NCBI GenBank assembly: GCA_964605575.1
Contig: CAZSDG010000001.1
Span: 1 to 57,085 of the forward strand
Origin: JAAZHN01 sp964605575
Lineage (GTDB): Bacteria; Bacillota_I; Bacilli_A; RF39; UBA660
Reading direction: 5' to 3'
DNA: 57,085 bases
The notes beneath the pieces are model-generated. The model had not been told where the DNA came from and made no database searches. It saw only the letters and a program-made list of their open reading frames with translations. Made by a program: the position numbers and the translations under genes. This document shows, piece by piece, positions 15,194 to 24,099 of the stretch (the first letter of the stretch is position 1; each line of letters begins with the position of its first letter).

Positions 15194-17512
15194 ATGAAGT
15201 ATAATTTACCAGTTATCTTACTAAAAAGCTTAGTTTTACTACCTTACCAAGAAGTTCGTTTAGAATTAAATAATGAAATAAGTAAAAAAACAATATCAGT
15301 TTCAAATAAATATCACGATAATGAGATTTTAGTTATTTGTCCAATTAATCAATTTGAAGAACATCCAGACGTTAGTGATCTACCTAAAATTGGTGTTGTT
15401 GGCAAGATAAAAACTAAAATTGAGTTACCAAACGGTAACTTAAGAATAGTTATTAGAGGTATTGAAAGAGTTGATATTATAAAATATGTCAACTACAGTA
15501 ATGAGATAGATGTCTTAGAGGCATTATTTGAGTCAATTGAACTTGTTAAATACGATCCAACGGCTGAAACAGCAATCTTAAGAAAATTATTTTCAATTTT
15601 AGAAGAATACATTAATAGTAACAGTGCAGTTTCAAATAGTATTTTATCTTCATTAAAAGGTTTAACAGATTTAGAAAAGATAACAGATATAATTACAGCA
15701 TTTTTGCCCTTTTCGGTTACTAAAAAGTTAGCATACATGGATGAGGTTAATGCGATTAAAAGAGCTCAAAGTCTAATAGAAGATTTAAATATAGAAATTG
15801 AAATTATTAAATTGGATGAAGAAATAGATAATAATTTAAAAAGTCAATTTATTGAGCAAGAAAGAGAAATAATTTTAAAAGAAAAGATTAAGTTATTAAA
15901 TCAAGAATTAGGAAATAACCATACAAAGGAAGAAGAAATTATTTCTTTATATGAAAAACTAGAAAGCCTTGATTTAGCAATAACTAGTAAAAAGAAAATT
16001 ATTACTGAAATCAAAAGATATGAAATAATGTCAGAGAGTAGTCCTGAAAACTCTGTTGTAAAAAATTATATTGATTGGATACTATCTCTACCTTGGCAAA
16101 AATCTAGTAAAGATCCTAATGATTTACAAAAAATTAGAAAAGTTCTTGATAAGAATCATTATGGTTTAAATATTGTTAAAAATACAATTATTGAGTATAT
16201 TGCCGCGAGAAAAGTTAATAATCAAATAAATGCTCCAATAATTTGTTTGGTAGGACCTCCTGGTGTTGGTAAGACTACATTAGCAATGAGCATTGCCGAA
16301 AGTTTAGAACGAGAATTTTATAAAATAAGTGTTGGTGGGTTAAATGATTCAAGTGAATTATTGGGTCACAGGCGAACATACCTAGGTGCTATGCCCGGTA
16401 AAATAATTCAAGGAATTAGTAAATGTAATACAAATAATCCTTTGTTTTTGATTGATGAAGTCGATAAAATGGTGAAAGATTTTAAGGGGGATCCTGCAAG
16501 TAGTTTATTAGATATTTTAGATATAAATTTAAATAAAACTTTTACTGATAATTACTTAGAAGAACCATTTGACTTGAGTAAAGTAATATTTATTTTAACT
16601 GCTAATAATGAAGCAGATATTCCTATTCATTTAAGAGATCGATTAGATATAGTATATTTAAATAGTTATACTCAGTTAGAAAAAAAAGATATCGCTAAAA
16701 AGTATTTAATTCCAGAAATATTGGAAAATCATAGTGTCATAAAATGTATTAAATTTAGTGAAAAAGCAATAGAAAACATTATAAAAAATCATACCAATGA
16801 AGCTGGTTTAAGAAGCTTATATAGAAATATTACAACAATAGTTAGAAAAATAATAGTTAATAATTATTCTAATTTAGATAAGTTAAAAACAACAGTAAAA
16901 GCTTCAGATTTAAATATGTATTTAGGTCCTAACTTATTAAATGAACAAGAGTTATATAAACCAGTAATTGGTTCCGTTAACTCACTAGCAAGCACGGATA
17001 TAGGTGGTATTGTTTGTATAATTGAGGGAATAAAATATCCAGGCAAAAACAATATTAAATTTACAGGATCAATTGGTAAAATAATGGAAGAGTCTGCTTC
17101 TGTAGCAAACGGTTATTTACTAAGTAATTATCAAAAATATGATCTTGATTATGAAAAAATAATAAAATCTGATATTTATCTTCATGCAAATGAGGGGGGA
17201 ACAAAAAAAGAGGGGCCAAGTGCTGGTTTAGCAATTACAACCTCGATGTTAAGTTTGTATAAAGACTTAATTATTCCAAATAACATCGGTTTAACAGGCG
17301 AAATTACTTTATCTGGTAATATCTTAAAAGTTGGTGGTATTAAAGAAAAAATAATAGGTTCTTTTAATAATGGAATTGATGTTTTTATCATCCCAGCTTT
17401 AAATAAAAATGATTTAGACGACATTCCTCAAAATGTGTTAGAAAAAGTGGAAATTCACCTTGTAAGTAATTACGAAGAGGTTTATAAAATCCTTTTAAAT
17501 AAAACAAATTAA
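15194..17512 (+). CDS. lon: ATP-dependent protease Lon
   Basis: This is a full three-domain Lon: an N-terminal substrate-binding domain beginning LPVILLKSLVLLPYQEVRLE, an AAA+ domain with Walker A GPPGVGKTT (about residues 354-362) and Walker B FLIDEVDKM, and an S16 protease domain. The catalytic dyad is Ser676 in KEGPSAGL and Lys719 in GGIKEKI. At 772 residues it has the usual length. Lon degrades damaged and regulatory proteins in the cytoplasm. It is a single-gene unit behind a GGAGGTG ribosome binding site, with its own terminator. Confidence 0.97.
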   Translation: MKYNLPVILLKSLVLLPYQEVRLELNNEISKKTISVSNKYHDNEILVICPINQFEEHPDVSDLPKIGVVGKIKTKIELPNGNLRIVIRGIERVDIIKYVNYSNEIDVLEALFESIELVKYDPTAETAILRKLFSILEEYINSNSAVSNSILSSLKGLTDLEKITDIITAFLPFSVTKKLAYMDEVNAIKRAQSLIEDLNIEIEIIKLDEEIDNNLKSQFIEQEREIILKEKIKLLNQELGNNHTKEEEIISLYEKLESLDLAITSKKKIITEIKRYEIMSESSPENSVVKNYIDWILSLPWQKSSKDPNDLQKIRKVLDKNHYGLNIVKNTIIEYIAARKVNNQINAPIICLVGPPGVGKTTLAMSIAESLEREFYKISVGGLNDSSELLGHRRTYLGAMPGKIIQGISKCNTNNPLFLIDEVDKMVKDFKGDPASSLLDILDINLNKTFTDNYLEEPFDLSKVIFILTANNEADIPIHLRDRLDIVYLNSYTQLEKKDIAKKYLIPEILENHSVIKCIKFSEKAIENIIKNHTNEAGLRSLYRNITTIVRKIIVNNYSNLDKLKTTVKASDLNMYLGPNLLNEQELYKPVIGSVNSLASTDIGGIVCIIEGIKYPGKNNIKFTGSIGKIMEESASVANGYLLSNYQKYDLDYEKIIKSDIYLHANEGGTKKEGPSAGLAITTSMLSLYKDLIIPNNIGLTGEITLSGNILKVGGIKEKIIGSFNNGIDVFIIPALNKNDLDDIPQNVLEKVEIHLVSNYEEVYKILLNKTN

Positions 17513-17533
17513 AGTAGTAACTACTTTTTTTTT
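17511..17533 (+). terminator. Terminator after lon
   Basis: AAAGTAGT and ACTACTTT arms form a tight hairpin followed by a run of T. Confidence 0.85.
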
Positions 17534-17572
17534 GTTAACGGATTTGTTATACTATATTATAGTAGGTGTGAT

Positions 17573-18406
17573 ATGAAAAAGAATGGATTTATTGCAATGT
17601 CCTTAGTTTATACGTTTTTTTTGGTTTTTATTGCCGTCTTACTTTCGATACTTACTTTTTATTTAGACAACAATGCGATTATTAATAAAATAAATAATCG
17701 AATTATCATTAGATACAATGAGGGTTTGGATGGTAAAAGAATTCAAACATTAAATTCTAAAGGAATAGTTAAAAAAGGTGACTATATTACTTATGAAACA
17801 AATAATATTAATTATAACACCGGAACGTGGAGTGTTTTAAAAGGGGTTGCTGACAATCTATATATTGTTAGTAATTTTGTTGTTGCTTATATTAATGCCA
17901 GTGAATATAATTTAGCTAATATTCAAGGGAGGTTTGGTCCAACATTTCTTAATTCAACCCTAGCTGATAGTATTGAACTACTTGAATTAGGTGATTTATG
18001 GTCTGCTGCAACTCAAACTCCGATTAGAAAAGATAATAAAGAGTATCATCTTTGGAACATTTCCTCTCAATACTTTATAAAAAATGGTGGTAACACTAAT
18101 ATTGTTGCTCCTAATTGTTCTTGTTCTGGAAACTATGGTGGATCTTATCACACAGCTTATTACGCTAATGATATTCCGAAATATTTGTCAATTGCGGATT
18201 GGTATACTGCTTTTTGTAAAAATTACTCGATGGCAAAGCAAAATGAATCAATTTTGAGTAACTGCCCGGTTAGATATTTATCTTATGGGTTAGACGCAAC
18301 TCAAAAAGGTGGAATTAGAATTGTTGTTAAATTAAAACCAAATGTAGTTATTTTAGGTGGTAATGGTAATATTGGTAGCCCATATAGAGTAGGGGTGTTT
18401 GAATGA
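17573..18406 (+). CDS. Minor-pilin-like protein lacking Glu5 (GspK/ComGG-like position)
   Basis: The start MKKNGFIAMSLVYTFFLVFI has the basic K-K-N-G leader and hydrophobic helix of a class III (prepilin) signal, but residue +5 after the Gly is not Glu. Loss of that Glu is typical of the GspK/PilX-type tip pilin. The ~230-residue extracellular part has a CSCSGNYGG segment and two further Cys (FCKNYS and LSNCPV). It is the first gene of a trio (17573-19818) and overlaps the next gene by ATGA. A TATACT/TATTAT-rich stretch and AGGTGTGAT precede the start. Function as a pilus or pseudopilus component is inferred from the signal and neighbours. Confidence 0.65.
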   Translation: MKKNGFIAMSLVYTFFLVFIAVLLSILTFYLDNNAIINKINNRIIIRYNEGLDGKRIQTLNSKGIVKKGDYITYETNNINYNTGTWSVLKGVADNLYIVSNFVVAYINASEYNLANIQGRFGPTFLNSTLADSIELLELGDLWSAATQTPIRKDNKEYHLWNISSQYFIKNGGNTNIVAPNCSCSGNYGGSYHTAYYANDIPKYLSIADWYTAFCKNYSMAKQNESILSNCPVRYLSYGLDATQKGGIRIVVKLKPNVVILGGNGNIGSPYRVGVFE

Positions 18407-19158
18407 AGAAAAAAAACGGTTTTGTTTTTACCGAAACAGTTGTGGTTTTAGCTGTAGTCTTAGTGGGATTAATCATGCTTTATTCATTGTTTTCCGGTGT
18501 TGTAAGAAGAGAAAAACTTCATTCAACGTATAATCAAACAATTGATATTTATCACTTAAATACCATTAAAACATATTTACAATCTATTAGTAGTAATTAT
18601 TATGGTGATGGGATGATTGTACCAAGAGGTAGTGGTACTGCTGTGAATATTAATAATGGAAAAAACAGCCAATATTTTCGTTTGGAGTGTCAATGTCATG
18701 ATTTAGTTAATGAAGCGTATAAGAAAAAATATGGGTTTATTACAAACTTTTGTGATGATTTATATGATCCTATTTATTTTAATTATTGTTCAGTTTTAAA
18801 TAACCATTTAAATGTTAAAGAAATTTATATAATAAAGAATAATAATATTGAAGGCGCTATAGAGCAAATTATTAATGATGAAAAAAAGATTATAGATCTT
18901 TGTACAGTTCCGGCCACTGGGAAAATAGAAACATGTCACGTCAATGTTGGTGGACGAACTTTTGCCACAGCAAAATTCTCTGGTAATACTAAAGGGATAC
19001 CAAGAAAAATCAATGCAACATTGCTGGATTATTTAAAAACGTTATCACCAATTAAATCAACAATTGCCGGTGAAGATTGGACAAATGATTATATTATTGT
19101 TGGTGAATTCTATTATGATGGCAGGTACTCATATGCCTCATTAAGATATGAAAGGTAG
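18403..19158 (+). CDS. Prepilin-type protein (minor pilin), 251 aa
   Basis: The N-terminus KKKNGFVFTETVVVLAVVLVG is a good prepilin signal: Gly before the cleavage site, F+1, E+5 and a long hydrophobic helix. The remaining ~220 residues form an extracellular domain with several Cys (RLECQCHDL, NFCDDL, YCSVL, DLCTVP, ETCHV) that I do not recognise. It starts inside the stop codon of the previous pilin-like gene and is followed six bases later by the next one. Assembly partners (PilB/PilC-type ATPase and membrane platform, prepilin peptidase) are not in the window. Confidence 0.8.
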   Translation: MKKKNGFVFTETVVVLAVVLVGLIMLYSLFSGVVRREKLHSTYNQTIDIYHLNTIKTYLQSISSNYYGDGMIVPRGSGTAVNINNGKNSQYFRLECQCHDLVNEAYKKKYGFITNFCDDLYDPIYFNYCSVLNNHLNVKEIYIIKNNNIEGAIEQIINDEKKIIDLCTVPATGKIETCHVNVGGRTFATAKFSGNTKGIPRKINATLLDYLKTLSPIKSTIAGEDWTNDYIIVGEFYYDGRYSYASLRYER

Positions 19159-19164
19159 GATATT

Positions 19165-19818
19165 ATGAATAATAATCGTGGTGTGTCTTTAGTAGAAATA
19201 ATTATTAGTATCTCTTTACTTTCATTGGTTATGTTATTTTTATTTAGATTGCTTATTATTGTAAGAAATGAAGATAATTTAAATATGTATCGTTTAAATG
19301 TTAATACTAGTGTTTCTATGATTATTAGTGATATTCATGATGATTATAATTCAAAAGGATTAAAATATGTATATAAACCAAAATGTATCTCGACTAGTCC
19401 TGGACCTTCTAATTGTTGTTGTTTACAGGGAAGTTTTGACTGTTTAAAATTTTACTATCGAACTGGTGAAATTATTGAATTATCAGTTTCAACAACAAAT
19501 ACTTTTAACGATACAATTAGATACGGCGATACAAAAAGAATTTTACCAAAAAACCACTCATTTCTAAGTTCGGAAAACTATCCAATGTCAACAATGGATA
19601 AATTTAACATAGAGACAGTCGGTGATGGAGCATTTTTAAGCGCACCATCTGAAACTGGTTATTTAGTTGATTCATTATTGACAATTAAAATTCCTATATA
19701 CAGATCAAGCGCAGAAACTGCTAAAATAGAAATAAGAGAAGTTTATAGTGTTGCAACTATTATGGGTGAGTATTTTGCTGATGGAGAAATTAATCGGCTA
19801 ACTTGTCCTAATCCGTGA
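19165..19818 (+). CDS. Prepilin-type protein (minor pilin), 217 aa
   Basis: MNNNRGVSLVEIIISISLLSL is a prepilin signal (G before the cleavage site, V+1, E+5), resembling GspJ/ComGF-type minor pilins. The external part contains a striking SNCCCLQGSFDC Cys cluster and ends with RLTCPNP. Cys-rich external domains are shared with the giant pilin at 9976 and the two preceding genes, suggesting disulfide-stabilised components of one surface structure. The PDZ-Lon protease gene follows seven bases downstream. Confidence 0.8.
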   Translation: MNNNRGVSLVEIIISISLLSLVMLFLFRLLIIVRNEDNLNMYRLNVNTSVSMIISDIHDDYNSKGLKYVYKPKCISTSPGPSNCCCLQGSFDCLKFYYRTGEIIELSVSTTNTFNDTIRYGDTKRILPKNHSFLSSENYPMSTMDKFNIETVGDGAFLSAPSETGYLVDSLLTIKIPIYRSSAETAKIEIREVYSVATIMGEYFADGEINRLTCPNP

Positions 19819-19825
19819 GGTAAAT

Positions 19826-20824
19826 ATGATTGAAAAAATATTAAAATACATTAAAGAAAATTTTGTCTTTATCTTAAGTTTGATTCTAATCATTACTATT
19901 TTTTATGTAGAATTACCGTATGTTGTTTATGCTCCAGGTAACATAAGTAATGCATCAGAACGGTTGACAATTAACAAAAAATCTAAGAAAACTAAAGGTA
20001 GTTTAAATATGGCTTCTGTTAAGGGATTAAAACCTAGTCTTCCTTTTATATTGCTTGGAAAAATAATTCCAGAGTGGGATGTTATCAAAGCTGATAAAAT
20101 AAAACTTGATAATGAGACAATTGAACAAATGGATTATCGAGATAAGTTACTACTAGATGAAGGAAATAACAATGCGAAAATAGTAGCTTTAAATTCAACT
20201 GATATATCATATGAAATAATTAATCGTGTAAATCATGTAACATACATTACAAAAGAAAATAAAAGCAATATTCAAGTAGGAGATCAGTTACTTAAATATG
20301 ATAACCATATTTTTATGGACTTCAACGATTTTGTAAAATATATCTCCTCTTTAAATATTGGGACAAAAATTAATATTTTAGCAAAGAGAGCTAGTAAAGA
20401 ATTAAACCTAGAAGCGGAAGTATATGAACAAGATGCAAGAAAACTTATTGGAGTTATGATTACCCCAACATTTGATATTAAAACAGATTTTAAGTTAGAT
20501 ATTAAAAAAGACAATAATGAAAGTGGCCCTTCTGGGGGCTTAATGATGGCCCTGGCTATTTATGATAAGTTAGTTGATGTTGATTTAACTAAAGGTAAAA
20601 TTATTGTTGGTACTGGAACAATAGATCAGTTAGGTAATGTTGGTGAAATTGGTGGTGTCAAATATAAACTTATTGGGGCAGTTAATAATAAAGCTGATTT
20701 ATTTATCGTTCCCCAAAATAATTTAGAAGAAGCATTACAAATAAAAAAACAATATAATTACAAGATTAATATTATTGGTGTAAAAACATTTAGTGAAGTT
20801 GTTGAAATGTTAACAAACAATTGA
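19826..20824 (+). CDS. Membrane-anchored PDZ and Lon-like serine protease (SepM/YlbL family)
   Basis: One N-terminal membrane segment (about residues 13-33) is followed by VELPYVVYAPGNI, typical of the SepM/YlbL family. A PDZ-like domain follows (about residues 140-200, NIQVGDQLLKYDNHIF). The C-terminal S16 domain has the dyad Ser236 in ESGPSGGL and Lys281 in GEIGGVKYKL. Relatives cleave peptides or membrane proteins outside the cell (competence peptide processing by SepM). Sitting directly after three pilin-like genes and before a TasA-like gene, it may process or control surface proteins. That link is inference. Confidence 0.88.
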   Translation: MIEKILKYIKENFVFILSLILIITIFYVELPYVVYAPGNISNASERLTINKKSKKTKGSLNMASVKGLKPSLPFILLGKIIPEWDVIKADKIKLDNETIEQMDYRDKLLLDEGNNNAKIVALNSTDISYEIINRVNHVTYITKENKSNIQVGDQLLKYDNHIFMDFNDFVKYISSLNIGTKINILAKRASKELNLEAEVYEQDARKLIGVMITPTFDIKTDFKLDIKKDNNESGPSGGLMMALAIYDKLVDVDLTKGKIIVGTGTIDQLGNVGEIGGVKYKLIGAVNNKADLFIVPQNNLEEALQIKKQYNYKINIIGVKTFSEVVEMLTNN

Positions 20825-20849
20825 TATACTAATTAAGTAAGGTGATGTT

Positions 20850-21431
20850 ATGATTTCTAATAAAAAAGTTATGATCAATTTAATTGCACTATTCTTGATT
20901 TTAGCCATTGGAGTAGGTGTCTCATTTGCTTATTTTGGTACAAAAACTAAGGGAAATGAGGATGCATCTAACATTGATTTAAAAACAGCAAGTATTGAGC
21001 TTAATTTTATTGATGGCCCAGCAGTTGATTTAAATAACTTAACCGCAGGTGCAACTGCAACTAAAACATTTAGAGTTGAAAATAATAATGAATCAACATA
21101 TAAATACTCAGTTATTTGGAAGAATATTGTTAATGGATTTAGCAATTTAGGAGATTTAACTTATAGTATTAGTTGTGTTGGTTATACTGACTATACTAAT
21201 AAAACAGTTTCAGGAACCGCATGTGCTGGTTTAAACACTGCTAATAGTCCTGCAAGTTCAACAACCGATGTGGGAATTATTAGTGAGAATACAATCCCAG
21301 CCCATGAGGTTCAAGAATATACTGTTACATTTACAGCGTCTTCTTCATTGCCAACTAATTCAATTATCTCATTTGGTGGGGCATTTGGAATTGTTGGTGG
21401 AGCAGTTACAGTTAATCACGTATTTCCTTAA
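20850..21431 (+). CDS. TasA/camelysin-like secreted protein (paralogue 1)
   Basis: The N-terminus has a membrane segment ending GVGVSFAYFGTKT, the layout of TasA/CalY-type signal sequences cleaved by SipW-like peptidases. A beta-rich domain follows with FRVENNNESTYKYSVIW. Two Cys flank a SCVGYTDY...VSGTAC element. The same element, in the same place, appears in the protein at 56161, so the two are paralogues. TasA-like proteins form matrix fibres or surface coats. No SipW-type peptidase is visible nearby. The gene lies 25 bases after the PDZ-Lon protease gene and ends at a terminator. Confidence 0.65.
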   Translation: MISNKKVMINLIALFLILAIGVGVSFAYFGTKTKGNEDASNIDLKTASIELNFIDGPAVDLNNLTAGATATKTFRVENNNESTYKYSVIWKNIVNGFSNLGDLTYSISCVGYTDYTNKTVSGTACAGLNTANSPASSTTDVGIISENTIPAHEVQEYTVTFTASSSLPTNSIISFGGAFGIVGGAVTVNHVFP

Positions 21432-21465
21432 AAAGATAATTAGTTTATATTTATCTTTTTTTTTG
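21430..21465 (+). terminator. Terminator after the TasA-like gene
   Basis: AAAAGATAA and TTATCTTTT arms with an AT loop are followed by a T run. A TATACT just downstream (about 21467) is the likely -10 for the two-component operon. Confidence 0.75.
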
Positions 21466-21487
21466 GTATACTATGAATGTGATTTAT

Positions 21488-22153
21488 ATGAAAATATTAA
21501 TTGTTGAAGATGACATTACAATTGGTGAAAGTTTAACTTTTTTACTTAACAATGAAGGTTATATAACAGAACACGTAACAAATTTTTCTGATGCAGAAAA
21601 TAAAATTAATAATGATTATAATCTAATTATTTTAGATTTAGGTTTACCAGATGGTAATGGTTTTGATCTTTTTAAGGAAATTAATTATATAAAATCAACG
21701 CCTGTAATCTTTTTAACCGCGCATGATGATGAGTTAAACATTGTTAGAGGTTTAGACCTTGGTGCTGATGATTACATTACAAAACCTTTTAAAGTAAGAG
21801 AATTACTATCAAGAATTAAAAACGTTTTAAGAAGAACTGAAACTGGTTCTGACTTACTAAAAATAAATAATGTAGAAATAAATCTTAAACAAGGTAAAGT
21901 AACCAAACAAGGACGCGATGTTTTTTTAACTACATTGGAATATAAAATTTTATTAAATTTAATAACAAACAAAAATCAAGTCTTAACTAGAGAACAAATT
22001 CTTGCTGACATTTGGGATTGTAATGAAGACTATGTCAATGATAATACATTAACAGTTTATATAAAAAGATTAAGAGAAAAAATCGAAGATGACCCGAGCA
22101 ATCCGCAAATAATCATTACAGTTAGAGGTTTAGGTTATAAGGTGAAAACATGA
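21488..22153 (+). CDS. OmpR-family response regulator
   Basis: The receiver domain has the acidic pair ED-D at the start, the phosphoacceptor Asp50 in LIILDLGLPDG, a Thr in FLTAHDD and Lys99 in YITKPF. A winged-helix DNA-binding domain follows (about residues 125-222, LTTLEYKILLNLI and TVYIKRLREKIE). An in-frame ATG at 21473 is less likely; the ATG at 21488 follows GTGATTT spacing seen at other genes here. It overlaps the kinase gene by ATGA. With the kinase and ABC transporter downstream it forms a sensing and resistance module, probably for cell-envelope-active peptides. Confidence 0.93.
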   Translation: MKILIVEDDITIGESLTFLLNNEGYITEHVTNFSDAENKINNDYNLIILDLGLPDGNGFDLFKEINYIKSTPVIFLTAHDDELNIVRGLDLGADDYITKPFKVRELLSRIKNVLRRTETGSDLLKINNVEINLKQGKVTKQGRDVFLTTLEYKILLNLITNKNQVLTREQILADIWDCNEDYVNDNTLTVYIKRLREKIEDDPSNPQIIITVRGLGYKVKT

Positions 22154-23340
22154 GACTGAAAAAAATATCTAAACTGTTAATAATGATTATTATTGTTTTT
22201 TTATGTTCATTTCTTGTTTCATTTTTATTAATAAATAGTTATAAAAAAAGCTTACTAAATAATACTAATAATTTAGTCAACAAAATCATTGAAACACATC
22301 CTGAATTTGAAGAAGAAGTAATTAAAATAGTTACAGATAAACAAAATAGATTTGAAACAAGTATTTTAAAAAAATATGGAATTAATGTTATTAATCAAAC
22401 TGATCTTGCTAATTATAAAAACAAAGTAATTGTTATTAATACTATTTTTGTGGGAATTATATTAATTATTTTTATAATAATCTATTATAAACAGATAAGA
22501 GTATCTTCTAATCATCGACAATTATTAACTGAATATATAAATGCAATCTTAAATGATGACTTTAATTTTAGTTTTAAAGACTACGAAGAAACAGAAGAGA
22601 GCAAGGAAATAAATAATATTTATCAATTAACAAATAAATTAAAACAACAAAAAGATAATTTATTTAAAGAAAAACAAATTTTAGAAAACTTTTTATCAGA
22701 TATATCTCATCAAATAAAAACCCCTTTAACTTCACTTACAGTAATTAATGAATTACTTCTAAATGAGAATATTAGCCAAATTGATAAGCGAAAATTTCTC
22801 AGTAAAAGTAATGCCCAACTAGCTAGAATTGATTGGTTAGTAACTTCATTATTAAAATTAGCAAAAATGGATAATAAAAGTATCGTTTTCAAACAAGAGG
22901 ATGTTAATTTAGCTAATTTGTTTCAAGTAATTCAAAAAGAATTAGCATTAAATTTTGAATTAAAAAATCAAATTATGGTAATTAATGGTAATCAAGAATC
23001 CATTATCGGCGATTATAATTGGTTAAAAGAAGCTTTTTATAATATTGTTAAAAATGCTTCTGACTATGGGAATGAAGATTCAACAATTGAAATTAATTTA
23101 AGTGATAATCCAATTTATACAGAAATATTAATAGTTAATCAAGGAACTACCATCTCCCAAAAAGATTTAAGAAATATATTTAAAAGATTTTATAAAGGTG
23201 CTTTAAGTAATCCCAGTAGTGTAGGAATTGGTTTAAATATGGCAAAAAATATTCTAGAAAATAATAAAGGAACAATTAAGGTTTATTCTAAAAGTAACCA
23301 AACCACCTTTGAAATAAGAATATATAAAAATATTAAGTGA
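22150..23340 (+). CDS. Sensor histidine kinase
   Basis: Two membrane segments (about residues 9-29 and 93-113) enclose a ~63-residue extracellular loop. The H-box has His187 in SDISHQIKTPLTSL, followed by an N-box KEAFYNIVKNASDYG and a G-box VGIGLNMAKNIL. The short sensor loop and the neighbouring ABC transporter resemble VncS/BceS-like kinases that detect cell-wall-targeting antimicrobials, often together with the transporter. The inducing compound cannot be predicted. Confidence 0.92.
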   Translation: MRLKKISKLLIMIIIVFLCSFLVSFLLINSYKKSLLNNTNNLVNKIIETHPEFEEEVIKIVTDKQNRFETSILKKYGINVINQTDLANYKNKVIVINTIFVGIILIIFIIIYYKQIRVSSNHRQLLTEYINAILNDDFNFSFKDYEETEESKEINNIYQLTNKLKQQKDNLFKEKQILENFLSDISHQIKTPLTSLTVINELLLNENISQIDKRKFLSKSNAQLARIDWLVTSLLKLAKMDNKSIVFKQEDVNLANLFQVIQKELALNFELKNQIMVINGNQESIIGDYNWLKEAFYNIVKNASDYGNEDSTIEINLSDNPIYTEILIVNQGTTISQKDLRNIFKRFYKGALSNPSSVGIGLNMAKNILENNKGTIKVYSKSNQTTFEIRIYKNIK

Positions 23341-23357
23341 CAAGATTGTAATAAATT

Positions 23358-23390
23358 AGTCACTATAAAGTCATCTTAATTTTCTATAAT
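23358..23390 (+). promoter_or_regulatory. Candidate regulated promoter: AGTCA direct repeats plus -10
   Basis: Between the kinase and ABC ATPase genes, two AGTCA direct repeats (23358-23362 and 23369-23373) are 11 bp apart, one helical turn. They lie just ahead of a good -10 (TATAAT, 23385-23390), while the expected -35 position is poor. This arrangement suits a promoter activated by an OmpR-type regulator, here probably the one encoded at 21488. Confidence 0.5.
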
Positions 23391-23419
23391 GAATTTGTAA
23401 TTAGAAACGGAGGATTACG

Positions 23420-24097
23420 ATGGAATTATTAAAAGTTGAAAACTTAACAAAAATTTATGGCAAGGGAAACACTAAGGTGACAGCTTTAGATAATGTTTCT
23501 TTTAGTGTTAAAAGAGGAGAATTTATCGCGATAGTGGGAGCTTCTGGTTCTGGTAAAAGTACCTTAATGCACATCTTAGGTGGCGTTGATAAACCAACAA
23601 GTGGTAAAGTATTTGTTGATGGAGAAGATGTCTATAGTTTAGACGAAACAAACTTAGCAATATTTAGAAGAAGACAAGTGGGTTTGATTTATCAATTTTA
23701 TAATCTTATTCCGATTTTAAATATTACCGAAAATATTACTTTACCGATTCTTTTAGATGGATCTAAACCTGATCAAAAATATTTAGATGAAATTATTTCT
23801 ACATTAAATTTAGGTAATAGACTAAATCATCTACCGAATGAATTATCAGGAGGCCAACAACAAAGAGTAAGTATAGGTAGGGCATTAATGAACAGACCAG
23901 CCTTACTATTAGCTGATGAACCAACAGGTAACTTAGATAGTAAAAGTAGTGCAGAAATAGTTGAATTATTAAAAGTATCTAATAAAAAATATAAACAAAC
24001 AATAATTATGATTACTCATGACCATAGTTTAGCTTTGAATGCAAAGAGAATTATTACACTAGAAGATGGTAAAATAATTAGTGATGAGTTGGTGTAA
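23420..24097 (+). CDS. ABC transporter ATPase (LolD/MacB/BceA type)
   Basis: This 225-residue ATPase has Walker A GASGSGKSTLMHILGG, a Q-loop YQFYNLIP, the signature LSGGQQQRVSIGRALM, Walker B ALLLADEPTGNLD and the H-loop MITHDHS. The short length and NLDSKS after Walker B place it with the MacB/LolD/BceA group, which pairs with FtsX-type permeases. It sits behind GGAGGATT and is followed two bases later by its permease gene. It likely powers export or target protection against envelope-active peptides. Confidence 0.93.
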   Translation: MELLKVENLTKIYGKGNTKVTALDNVSFSVKRGEFIAIVGASGSGKSTLMHILGGVDKPTSGKVFVDGEDVYSLDETNLAIFRRRQVGLIYQFYNLIPILNITENITLPILLDGSKPDQKYLDEIISTLNLGNRLNHLPNELSGGQQQRVSIGRALMNRPALLLADEPTGNLDSKSSAEIVELLKVSNKKYKQTIIMITHDHSLALNAKRIITLEDGKIISDELV

Positions 24098-24099
24098 GC

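Noticed and set aside
21268..21507. 79-codon frame overlapping the TasA-like gene and the response regulator start
   Set aside because: It is out of frame with two better genes, crosses a terminator and has no ribosome binding site.
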